From a virus, in IMG/VR virus record IMGVR_UViG_3300043419_003049, positions 1 to 20,690 of that record: 20,690 bases of DNA; one strand, given 5' to 3'. Positions 1-6,089 of this stretch are shown piece after piece; position 1 is the first letter of the stretch, and each line of letters begins with the position of its first letter. The translations under genes were made by a program, and so were the position numbers. Below the pieces are notes generated by a model, which was not told where the DNA came from, searched no databases, and saw only the letters and a program-made list of their open reading frames with translations.

Positions 1-396
1 TCAGATCTGTGACGCGCCAGCGCACATTTGCTGGCGCCACTCCACCGGAAACGGCTCCATCAGCCCTGGCAGCGTCATCTCCTCCGGCTGCCGCCCGTCC
101 AGGATCGCCTCCACGATATCCGGCGCCAGCAGCGTCAGGCGCAGAAGGCGCGAGACATAGGACGAGTTGATCTTCTCCGCCGCCGCCAGTTCGTTGATGG
201 TGGCGAAGCGCCCGGTCTCCATCATCCGCCGCCACCGGAACGCCCGGGCCAGCGCCTTGACCAGCGTGGTGCCCGCAGCCGAGGAGCCACTGCTTGCGAT
301 GCTGCTGGCGGGCGCGATCATCAGCTTCCGCCCGCCCCGCAGCTTCCGGGCCGCCAGCGGCACCCGAACGGTCAGCATTTGCGCGGCGCCGGTCAT
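1..396 (-). CDS. Small ParB/KorB-type HTH protein coupled to the recombinase
   Basis: A 131-aa protein whose ATG overlaps the recombinase stop codon (ATGA), so the two are probably co-translated. Residues about 66-101 look like the helix-turn-helix of ParB/KorB proteins, with the pattern SSYVSRLLRLTLLAPDIVE followed by AILDG. The first 45 residues are basic and low in complexity, with no ParB nuclease domain. Role is inferred: a DNA-binding accessory to the recombinase, possibly a directionality factor, or an autoregulator of the module. No experimental homologue is recognised. The gene ends exactly at the window edge. An alternative start is the Met at residue 7. I am confident that it is a gene, less so about its job. 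Confidence 0.8.
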   Translation of the reverse strand: MTGAAQMLTVRVPLAARKLRGGRKLMIAPASSIASSGSSAAGTTLVKALARAFRWRRMMETGRFATINELAAAEKINSSYVSRLLRLTLLAPDIVEAILDGRQPEEMTLPGLMEPFPVEWRQQMCAGASQI

Positions 397-1745
397 GCAA
401 CTGCCCATGCCGACTCGGCGCTGGTCGCCGCCAGGTCCCGCGCCAGGCTCGCCAGCCCCTCCAGCTTCAGCCGCACGTCGGCGCCGCCAATGCCGATGTC
501 CACCCGGTCGACCAGCAGGCGGATGATCCGCGCCTGCTCGGCGGGGAACAGCTCCTCCCAAAGCGGGTCCAGCCGCTCCAGCGCCAGGCGAGCCTCGTCC
601 TCCGTCATGTCCGGCGCCGAGGCCCGTGCGGCGCGCCAGGCGCCCAGCACTACCTCCGGCTGACGCAGCAGCCCCCGAACCTGCGCGATGACCGCGCCCT
701 CGATCTCCGCGGCAGAGATGCGCGCGATGGCCGGCCCGTCCGCGGCGCTGCCCTTCAGCACCGACTGGCTGACGTAGTAGCGATATTGCTGGCCGCGGCG
801 CCCGCGCGCGTGGGTGGGCGACATGGCACGCCCGTCGCTGCCGAAGATCAGCCCGCGCAGCAGCGAAGGCGTCTGGCAGCGGGTGCGGTTGGCGCGTGTC
901 TTCGGGCTGATCGCCAGCAGGGCGTGCGCCGCGTCCCACATCGGCTGGGGCACGATGGCGGCATGCTCGCCCGGGTGCGACTTGCCCTTGTGCATCGCCT
1001 CGCCGAGATAGGTGCGGTTGCTCAACACGCGGTAGACGTCGCTTTTGGTGAAGGCGCGGCCGCGCTTCGTTGTGGCGCCCTCCGCCCGAAGCGCCTGGAC
1101 CAGCTTCGTGCCGGATTCCGTCTCGACGAATCCCTCGAAGATGCGTCGCACCAGCGCCGCCTCGGCGTCGTTCACCAGCAGCTTGCGGTCGCGCGCATCG
1201 TAGCCCAGCGGCACGAAGCCCCCCATCCAGATCCCGCGCGCGCGTGACGCCGCCACCTTGTCGCGGATGCGCTCGCCAATGACCTCCCGCTCGAACTGCG
1301 CAAAGCTGAGCAGGATGTTCAGCGTCAGCCGCCCCATGCTGGTCGTCGTGTTGAAGGACTGCGTCACCGACACGAAGGTCACGCTGTTGGCGTCGAACAC
1401 CTCGACCAGCTTCGCGAAGTCCATCAGCGCGCGCGACAGGCGATCGATCTTGTAGACGACCACCACGTCGATGAGGCCGCGCTCGATGTCAGCCAGCAGG
1501 CGCCTAAGCGCCGGCCGTTCCAGCGTGCCGCCGGAGACGCCGCCGTCGTCGTAGCGATCGCGGACCAGCACCCAGCCCTCGGAGCGCTGGCTGGTGATGT
1601 AGGCCTCACACGCCTCGCGCTGCGCGTCGAGCGAGTTGAACTCCATGTCGAGCCCTTCCTCGCTCGACTTCCGCGTGTACACTGCGGCACGGACCTTCCT
1701 GACCGTGGCCGGCATCGCGACGTCGGCGGCTGGCTTGCGCTTCAT
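393..1745 (-). CDS. Large serine recombinase (site-specific integrase)
   Basis: A 450-aa serine recombinase that would cut and rejoin DNA through a phosphoserine link, for integration or excision of the element. The resolvase catalytic domain spans about residues 18-165. It starts with Y23-x-R25-x-S27, where S27 is the expected nucleophile, and contains the KIDRLSR motif (99-105) with its catalytic arginines. The Recombinase DNA-binding domain follows (about 178-285). The segment that in many large serine recombinases holds a CxxC zinc ribbon (about 296-330, LLRGLIFGSDGRAMSP) has no cysteine pairs. The start overlaps the DUF2924 stop by ATGA, and the stop overlaps the next gene the same way. 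Attachment sites are not visible and may lie left of the window. Confidence 0.95.
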   Translation of the reverse strand: MKRKPAADVAMPATVRKVRAAVYTRKSSEEGLDMEFNSLDAQREACEAYITSQRSEGWVLVRDRYDDGGVSGGTLERPALRRLLADIERGLIDVVVVYKIDRLSRALMDFAKLVEVFDANSVTFVSVTQSFNTTTSMGRLTLNILLSFAQFEREVIGERIRDKVAASRARGIWMGGFVPLGYDARDRKLLVNDAEAALVRRIFEGFVETESGTKLVQALRAEGATTKRGRAFTKSDVYRVLSNRTYLGEAMHKGKSHPGEHAAIVPQPMWDAAHALLAISPKTRANRTRCQTPSLLRGLIFGSDGRAMSPTHARGRRGQQYRYYVSQSVLKGSAADGPAIARISAAEIEGAVIAQVRGLLRQPEVVLGAWRAARASAPDMTEDEARLALERLDPLWEELFPAEQARIIRLLVDRVDIGIGGADVRLKLEGLASLARDLAATSAESAWAVA

Positions 1746-2248
1746 GCCGTGCCCCTCCGGTTCTTCAGGCCAAAGAACAGCCAGCCATTCCAGCGCGTGC
1801 CGGTGATGGCGCGCGCGATGGAGGAGAGCGACTGGTAGGGGCGGCCCTGATACTCGTAGCCGTCGTGCAGCACGGTGACGCTGTGCTCGACGCCCTGGTA
1901 CTCACGGATCAGCCGCGTCCCAGCGATCGGCTTGTCGTCGCCGCGAATGCGGCGCAGCACGGGATTGCCGCCGTCCAGCTGCTCGCCCAGAGCCTCGAGG
2001 CGCTGGATCGTCTCGTGCTTCAGGCCGCCATAGGCCAATTCCTGGATGCGGTAGGCCAGGCGGCTTTCCAGGAAGCGACGGTTGTAGGGGGGCGGCTCGG
2101 CGGCGAAGAGTTCACGCCACTGCTGCTTCAGGTCGGGCGTGGCGGCGGTCTTCAGTGCCGCGAGCCGGCCGAGCACGTCGGCCGGTGGAATGGCGGGGAT
2201 GGTCGGCGCCGGCGGGGTGCCGGCTTTGGATTTGGTGGCGCGCGTCAT
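1742..2248 (-). CDS. DUF2924 family protein
   Basis: A 168-aa protein recognised as DUF2924 from its core, which includes ELFAAEPPPYNRRFLESRLA, GTRLIREYQGVEHSVTV and the C-terminal SLSSIARAITGTRWNGWLFF. Families of this kind are repeatedly found next to serine recombinases in alphaproteobacterial phages and islands (recalled from general knowledge). The biochemical role is unknown. The C-terminal block resembles a small DNA-contacting domain, with the phrase SIARAITGTRWNGW, so a recombinase accessory role is plausible. It is joined by ATGA overlaps to the upstream 67-aa gene and the downstream recombinase gene. The N-terminal 25 residues are Pro/Ala-rich and probably disordered. Confidence 0.9.
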   Translation of the reverse strand: MTRATKSKAGTPPAPTIPAIPPADVLGRLAALKTAATPDLKQQWRELFAAEPPPYNRRFLESRLAYRIQELAYGGLKHETIQRLEALGEQLDGGNPVLRRIRGDDKPIAGTRLIREYQGVEHSVTVLHDGYEYQGRPYQSLSSIARAITGTRWNGWLFFGLKNRRGTA

Positions 2249-2448
2249 GCGGGTCTCCGGTTGGTCCGGTTCGCATGCAGGCGCTGGGGGGGCGGGAAGT
2301 GTAGGCCACGCTCTCCCTGGTCAGAGGTCTCGCGCGCAGCTTCCTCGGCAGCGCGGCTCCGCAGCCGCACCAAGCCGGCGGCCAGGATGGCGCAGACTTC
2401 CCTGAGGTGGGGCGGCAGGTACTGGTTCGCCGAGGGTGGCAGGGCCAT
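2245..2448 (-). CDS. 67-aa conserved small protein, first gene of the recombinase module
   Basis: A short protein starting MALPPSANQYLPPHLREVC and continuing through a helical, Arg/Ala-rich stretch (ILAAGLVRLRSRAAEEAA) to a basic tail ending RTNRRPA. I recall similar small proteins preceding DUF2924 genes in related elements. The stop overlaps the DUF2924 start (ATGA), which supports it being real despite its length. The upstream DNA carries a bipartite promoter-like element shared with the replication operon. Function unknown; the basic tail suggests nucleic-acid or recombinase contact, but this is inference. Confidence 0.75.
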   Translation of the reverse strand: MALPPSANQYLPPHLREVCAILAAGLVRLRSRAAEEAARETSDQGERGLHFPPPQRLHANRTNRRPA

Positions 2449-2473
2449 GATGCTCCAACACGCATTGTCCTGC

Positions 2474-2509
2474 CTGTTATTTACGGAATCAGGGCGGCGC
2501 CGTTCTCAC
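2474..2509 (-). promoter_or_regulatory. Bipartite promoter-like element upstream of the recombinase operon
   Basis: Read on the minus strand: GTGAGAA (2509-2503), 15 nt, then TCCGTAAATAACAG (2487-2474), then 25 nt to the ATG at 2448. The same pair of boxes, with 14 nt between them, stands before the gene at 5164 in the same orientation relative to its gene. The 14-bp box is identical in both copies. The layout resembles -35 and -10 boxes; recognition by the nearby sigma-like protein is inference. A repressor operator is the alternative. Confidence 0.6.
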
Positions 2510-2517
2510 AGCGCCGC
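2494..2517 (-). terminator. Hairpin after the regulatory operon, overlapping the next promoter-like element
   Basis: GCGGCGC (2494-2500) and GCGCCGC (2511-2517) are perfect inverted repeats with a 10-nt loop. The hairpin lies 10 bp past the stop of the 224-aa gene, in the right place for an intrinsic terminator, but no clear U tract follows. Its loop contains the GTGAGAA box of the next operon, so termination and initiation signals are superimposed. It could instead be an operator dyad. Confidence 0.5.
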
Positions 2518-2527
2518 ATTACGCTGC

Positions 2528-3202
2528 TCAATCCCTCCCCCGCTGCTTGGCCTCCGGCCTGAAGGTGACCCAGATGTCCCTGAGCCGCCGCTTCAGCGTG
2601 CTCTCGTCAGGCACTTTGTCACCCCGCTGCGCAAACCATGCCTGCATATGCCGGATCAGCGCGCCGAACGATTCCGGTACGCCCTCGAAGTAGATGAACC
2701 GGCACGCTTCCAGCCGCGCAGCGTCCCAGGCGTGCGTCGGCTGTGAGCCGCGTCTACCCGCCTTCGTGCCAAGCACTGCATCGTCATCCGCATGCTCCAT
2801 CGCAGCGTAGCGCTCGAGCTCCTCGTGCCGCAGGCCGACTTCCTCCCGGATCACCGTGTAGCCGCGATCATCTTCGCCCGTGCTGATCAGACGCCGATAT
2901 CGCCCCTGCTCGGCCGCCAGCCAAAATATCGTCTGTGATCCATGCCGCAGGACAAACCACGCGTCGTCCGCCCTGAGATCGACCAGCCCCTGGACGTATC
3001 GCTGCTCCTCGGGGTGCGCCACCGCCCTGCCGTCCATGTCGGCCTCGTACGATCCGTCCTCGACAAAGAGACGAGCCACCGCGGTGCAGAGTTGGATCTT
3101 CCGCTCGGATACCAGCACCGACATGTCGAGCAGTGACAGCCCAAGCCGGTCACACACTTCATCGATATGATAGAAGAACTTCTTCTTCGGCCTGTTCGCC
3201 AT
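2528..3202 (-). CDS. Unrecognised 224-aa protein of the immunity-type operon
   Basis: I do not recognise the family. The start MANRPKKKFFYHIDEVC is chosen because AGGGAGG lies 5 nt upstream; an ATG at 3205 and a TTG at 3217 are in frame but worse placed. The N-terminus is basic and runs into a helical segment (IDEVCDRLGLSLLDMSVLV) that could be a DNA-binding or dimerisation helix pair. The middle is acidic and mixed. The C-terminus (ESTLKRRLRDIWVTF) is basic and amphipathic. There is no signal peptide or membrane segment. It is the third gene after ImmA and XRE with an 11-bp gap to XRE, so it probably shares their control and may be a further regulator or partner. Function unknown. Confidence 0.75.
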   Translation of the reverse strand: MANRPKKKFFYHIDEVCDRLGLSLLDMSVLVSERKIQLCTAVARLFVEDGSYEADMDGRAVAHPEEQRYVQGLVDLRADDAWFVLRHGSQTIFWLAAEQGRYRRLISTGEDDRGYTVIREEVGLRHEELERYAAMEHADDDAVLGTKAGRRGSQPTHAWDAARLEACRFIYFEGVPESFGALIRHMQAWFAQRGDKVPDESTLKRRLRDIWVTFRPEAKQRGRD

Positions 3203-3213
3203 CATGGCCTCCC

Positions 3214-3495
3214 TCAACCCGACCGCATGCTTCGCAAGCGCCGATACGCCAACACGACGCGCCCCATGTCCTTGCGCATGTCGGGCGGCAGGCGCTCCGC
3301 CTCGACAAACAGCTCATCGAGGGGAATGCCGAGAATGGCCGCGGCGCGCTGAACCACCTCGTCGCTCGGCGGCTTGTCGAGATTGCGCTCGATCCGCGAC
3401 CAGTAGCCGGGGGAGATCCCCATCCGCTCGGCGAGATCGTTGAGCCCGATCGCCAGCTCCGTGCGCCGCGCGCGCACCACATCACCGAAGGCCAT
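3214..3495 (-). CDS. XRE-family HTH transcriptional regulator
   Basis: A 93-aa single-domain repressor-like protein. The Cro/C1-type helix-turn-helix occupies residues about 6-60: RRTELAIGLNDLAERMGIS, then the recognition helix PGYWSRIERNLDKPP, then the helix VVQRAAAILGIPLDELF. The ATG at 3495 overlaps the stop of the ImmA-like gene (TGATG); an in-frame GTG at 3498 would give a 4-bp overlap and one more residue. XRE proteins next to ImmA/IrrE peptidases commonly repress excision or lytic genes until cleaved (established for ICEBs1 ImmR/ImmA). Here the inferred targets are the GCACCC boxes at 4315-4458. Confidence 0.93.
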   Translation of the reverse strand: MAFGDVVRARRTELAIGLNDLAERMGISPGYWSRIERNLDKPPSDEVVQRAAAILGIPLDELFVEAERLPPDMRKDMGRVVLAYRRLRSMRSG

Positions 3496-4223
3496 CACAG
3501 ACCCCCTTCGACCAAGCCGTAGCGCGACAGGCGCACAGCGATGAACCGCTCGGACACGCCGAAATCACCCGCCAACGCCGCCAGCACACCGCCGAGCGCT
3601 TCGTGCGGATTTCCTGCCGCAACGATCGGACTGGCCGGCCTGCCCTCGTGCGGTCCGCGGCAGAGCCGCAACCCTTCGCCGCGCGCATAGGCAAGCAGGC
3701 GCGTGTGCAGTGGCACCGGTGGTGCCAGGAGGGCGCCCATGAATTCATTGGCGCGCGCCTCGGCGCCACGACCCTGGCGCTCAAGGGCCCCTGGCGAGCT
3801 CGCGACGGCGCGGTAGCGCCGCTCCCCCCTCCCCAGCGCTGCTGGCACGTCGAACAGCAAATGCCCAAGCTCATGCGCGGCCGTGCTCAGCGCGAGATCG
3901 GGGTGGTTGGTCGTCATCGGACCATTCACCGCGATATAGGCCCAGCCCGGCTCGTGCGGATCGATGTCGCACAGACCGAGCACGCTCTGGCCGGATTCAT
4001 CGCAGAGCGCACGGCCGACATCCCACGAGACCCCCAGGCGCTGCCCGTTCACCTCCACCACGCGGCAGGCGTCGATCAGTGTCGGAAGGGCCATCGCGAG
4101 GCTGTCGCCCTCACGGGGTATCTGGCGGCGGACCTGCGCGGCGACGGCGCGAATGGCGGCGACAGCCACCTCTCGGCGCGGGCTCAGAGCCGTAGCAGTG
4201 GGGTAGGCGATGGCGATCGTCAT
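3495..4223 (-). CDS. ImmA/IrrE family zinc metallopeptidase
   Basis: A 242-aa protein with the zincin motif HELGH (117-121) and a likely third zinc ligand E160 in the segment ARANEFMGALLAP. These match ImmA/IrrE peptidases, which cleave a cognate XRE repressor after DNA damage or other signals. The start at 4223 is preceded by AGGG about 10 nt upstream; longer upstream extensions read through the intergenic region and look non-coding. It is first in the operon, with its stop overlapping the XRE start, the reverse of the repressor-then-peptidase order known for ICEBs1. The XRE protein at 3214-3495 is the obvious substrate, by inference. Confidence 0.92.
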   Translation of the reverse strand: MTIAIAYPTATALSPRREVAVAAIRAVAAQVRRQIPREGDSLAMALPTLIDACRVVEVNGQRLGVSWDVGRALCDESGQSVLGLCDIDPHEPGWAYIAVNGPMTTNHPDLALSTAAHELGHLLFDVPAALGRGERRYRAVASSPGALERQGRGAEARANEFMGALLAPPVPLHTRLLAYARGEGLRLCRGPHEGRPASPIVAAGNPHEALGGVLAALAGDFGVSERFIAVRLSRYGLVEGGL

Positions 4224-4314
4224 AGGAACATGGTCCCTGCATTGGAGATAAACGGGAAACATTAAGTTCCTTGTATGTTCTCTCCGACGTATGAGTCCAG
4301 CACTCTCCGCGCCA

Positions 4315-4347
4315 GGGGGTGCGGTGGTCGCGCAATTCCGCACCCCC
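4315..4347. promoter_or_regulatory. 10-bp perfect inverted repeat (candidate operator)
   Basis: GGGGGTGCGG (4315-4324) and CCGCACCCCC (4338-4347) are perfect inverted repeats with a 13-bp spacer, so half-site centres are 23 bp apart, about two helical turns. This geometry suits a dimeric XRE-type repressor. It lies about 90 bp upstream of the ImmA-like start. Confidence 0.55.
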
Positions 4348-4392
4348 GGTCTCTAGGCCCCTGACGATCTTCATAACCCATTGAATATGTGA

Positions 4393-4411
4393 GGGTGCGC
4401 TGATCGCACCC
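4393..4411. promoter_or_regulatory. 7-bp perfect dyad (candidate operator)
   Basis: GGGTGCG (4393-4399), CTGAT, CGCACCC (4405-4411). It uses the same half-site as the dyad at 4315-4347 but with a 5-bp spacer. It is followed at once by the second 15-bp direct repeat and lies about 100 bp upstream of the sigma-like gene. Confidence 0.5.
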
Positions 4412-4513
4412 GAGCAATTCCGCACCCCTGCGCACCCCCTGGCCCTAGCCGCACCCCCGGCGAGGCCGCTGTTCTCGGTTCATCGCAGCCGACTGAGCTG
4501 AAGGGATCGAGGG

Positions 4514-5098
4514 ATGAGAGAGAAACACGCCGCACAGGGAGATATTCCCGATAACTGGGACCCGTATCAGACCCGCGTCGCGCTGGCCGCGGCCCGTCAC
4601 CATGCCGCGCGCTTCACGCGGCACCGCCGCCTGGCAGCGGCGGACCGGGAGGATCTGGCCCAGGACATCCTCCTGATGATCCTAGAGGCGGGCCCGCGCT
4701 TTGATGCCTCGCGCGCCTCCTGGGCAACCTTTGTCGCCATGCTGGCCCGCCGGGCCATCTGCGATCGGGCCCGGCAGCCGGCAGCGCCGGAATGCGTCTC
4801 GCTCGACAGCAGTGCCGCGGCGGCGATCCTCGATCGTCTCGTCGCGCCGCAGGCGGATCCGGACATCGCCCTCGCGTTTCGACGCATCGAGGCAGAGTTG
4901 CCGACCGCACCGCGGGCGATGCTGCAACAGATCATCGCGCACCGTGACGTCGTGGCAGCGCGCGACGCCGGCGGGACCTCCCCCGCCACCTTCTATCGCG
5001 ACCTGCATGACCTGCGCTGCTGGCTTCGCGCCCTGGGCGTGCACCCCACGACATCGGTGTCGATGCGCGCGGCGACGCCGACGCCATCGGCGCCGTGA
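4514..5098 (+). CDS. Sigma-70-like RNA polymerase sigma factor
   Basis: A 194-aa protein resembling small sigma factors. Region 2 covers about residues 18-90: DREDLAQDILLMILEAG, then FDASRASWATFVAMLARR and AICDRARQ, the familiar pattern of core binding and -10 recognition helices. A region-4-like HTH lies at about 119-172, with IALAFRRIEAELP and TSPATFYRDLHDLRCWL. The linker is short, as in ECF-type factors. The start follows AAGGGATCGAGGG. The gene stands alone, divergent from the immunity-type operon across the GCACCC boxes. Its stop lies inside the GTGAGAA box of the promoter-like element before the next operon. It may direct polymerase to that element and its twin at 2474-2509 (inference). 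The match is by pattern, so a sigma-like HTH activator remains possible. Confidence 0.75.
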   Translation: MREKHAAQGDIPDNWDPYQTRVALAAARHHAARFTRHRRLAAADREDLAQDILLMILEAGPRFDASRASWATFVAMLARRAICDRARQPAAPECVSLDSSAAAAILDRLVAPQADPDIALAFRRIEAELPTAPRAMLQQIIAHRDVVAARDAGGTSPATFYRDLHDLRCWLRALGVHPTTSVSMRAATPTPSAP

Positions 5099-5129
5099 GA
5101 ATGATTTCTCGCAGATCCGTAAATAACAG
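5095..5129 (+). promoter_or_regulatory. Bipartite promoter-like element upstream of the replication operon
   Basis: GTGAGAA (5095-5101), 14 nt, then TCCGTAAATAACAG (5116-5129), then 34 nt to the ATG at 5164. It matches the element at 2474-2509 in both boxes and in orientation relative to the genes. The first box overlaps the stop of the sigma-like gene, and a small dyad GAGAA/TTCTC (5097-5101 and 5106-5110) sits within it. Confidence 0.6.
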
Positions 5130-5163
5130 AGTGAGCCACCACGCGTCGAAGGGAGCCCACACG

Positions 5164-5547
5164 ATGCGCATAACGTCCGTCGACTATCTGCTGAACGAAC
5201 CCATGCGGGCCATCGAAAATCTGCTCGATGTTGTGCGCACGGAGAACGGCCTGTGTGATCGCCTCGCCGATGCCGCGCCAGGTGACACCATCGTCTACCA
5301 CGTCGGTCTGCTGGCCCGCGATCGCGACAAGATCGTCACCACGCTCTTTCCAGACCGCCGCGACGAACTCGAGATCGTCGCACGGCGCGCATGGCAGATG
5401 GCGGAGGCGGGCCTCGTGCACTTGCTCCAGCGCCGCGTCGCTGATGAGTGCTTCGCCTATCTGGTGATTGTGCGCCCCCGGCCGCGCCACGCCCGCGGCG
5501 CTCTGGCCATGGCCGTCCCGGGCCTTCTCCAGCGCGAGGCTGCGTGA
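5164..5547 (+). CDS. Unrecognised 127-aa protein, first gene of the replication operon
   Basis: The start is chosen because GAAGGGAGCC lies about 9 nt upstream of ATG 5164. The sequence has a compact core, PGDTIVYHVGLLARDRD, then a helical part (IVARRAWQMAEAGLVHLLQRR) and a strand-like end (ECFAYLVIVRPRPR), a make-up that could be a small winged-helix fold. I cannot name a family. The stop overlaps the next start (TGATG). As first gene behind the shared promoter-like element it may act early; DNA binding is only a guess. Confidence 0.75.
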   Translation: MRITSVDYLLNEPMRAIENLLDVVRTENGLCDRLADAAPGDTIVYHVGLLARDRDKIVTTLFPDRRDELEIVARRAWQMAEAGLVHLLQRRVADECFAYLVIVRPRPRHARGALAMAVPGLLQREAA

Positions 5548-6089
5548 TGGACGCGCACCGCACCAACCGCCCCACCCTCGACGCGCTGCGGCACATGCCG
5601 GTGAGCGACGTCATCTCGCTTCCCGCCGAGCAGCTGGCGCTGCTGCAGACCGATGCGCGCGAGGCGCTGGACGCCGCCAAACGCATGCAGGACTGGATCG
5701 AGGCCGCGATCGCGCTTCGCTACGAGCAGCGTGCCATCGGCGCCCGTGTCGCGGCCGGCAAGGACACCGGCACGGTCCGCTTCCAGGACGGCACCGTCGA
5801 GATCGCGGTCGATCTGCCGAAGAAGGTGGAGTGGGACCAGGCGCGGCTCGCCGCACTGTCCGAGCAGATCCGCGCTGGCGGCGAGGATCCCGGCCAGTAC
5901 GTCGAGGTCAGCTTCAAGGTCTCGGAGCGGGCCTACACCGCCTGGCCGGAGCGCATCCGCCAGGCCTTCGAGCCGGCACGCACGGTGCGGACCGGCCGCG
6001 CCACCTATCGCCTCGCCATCATGTCCGAGACGACGCTGCGCGACAGCCCGCAAGCCGTTGGCGTAATCCCGCTGCGGGGAGGCCGCTGA
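5547..6089 (+). CDS. Conserved phage-type protein of unknown function, 180 aa
   Basis: Starts by TGATG overlap with the upstream gene and ends by TGATG overlap with the Sak4-type ATPase gene. The N-terminal half is helical (LPAEQLALLQTDAREALDAA and following). The second half is mixed, with VRFQDGTVEIAVDLPKKVEW and ISVSE-like strand segments ending ARTVRTGRATYRL. I recall similar proteins next to Sak4-like ATPases in alphaproteobacterial phages but cannot give a function. Its tight coupling suggests it works with the recombination ATPase. Confidence 0.8.
   Translation: MDAHRTNRPTLDALRHMPVSDVISLPAEQLALLQTDAREALDAAKRMQDWIEAAIALRYEQRAIGARVAAGKDTGTVRFQDGTVEIAVDLPKKVEWDQARLAALSEQIRAGGEDPGQYVEVSFKVSERAYTAWPERIRQAFEPARTVRTGRATYRLAIMSETTLRDSPQAVGVIPLRGGR

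Larger units (their letters stand above)
4315..4458. repeat. Cluster of seven GCACCC boxes in the divergent control region
   Basis: Within the 290-bp gap between the ImmA-like and sigma-like genes, GCACCC occurs on the plus strand at 4340, 4406, 4422, 4432 and 4451, and on the minus strand at 4317-4322 and 4393-4398. Several copies extend to CCGCACCCCC. A 15-bp direct repeat GCAATTCCGCACCCC is at 4332-4346 and 4414-4428. The arrangement looks like a multi-site operator for the divergent operons; an iteron-type origin is a less likely reading. The rest of the gap (4224-4314 and 4459-4513) shows no other clear element apart from ribosome binding sites. Confidence 0.7.

Noticed and set aside
397-939. 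Upstream extension of the small HTH protein frame on the minus strand
   Set aside because: It runs antiphase through the recombinase gene and has the Gly/Arg/Ala composition of a GC-rich shadow frame.
5468-6088. N-terminal extension of the Sak4-type ATPase frame
   Set aside because: It overlaps the whole 180-aa gene, is Arg/Ala-rich and lacks any motif; the TGATG start at 6089 places the Walker A motif at the usual distance.
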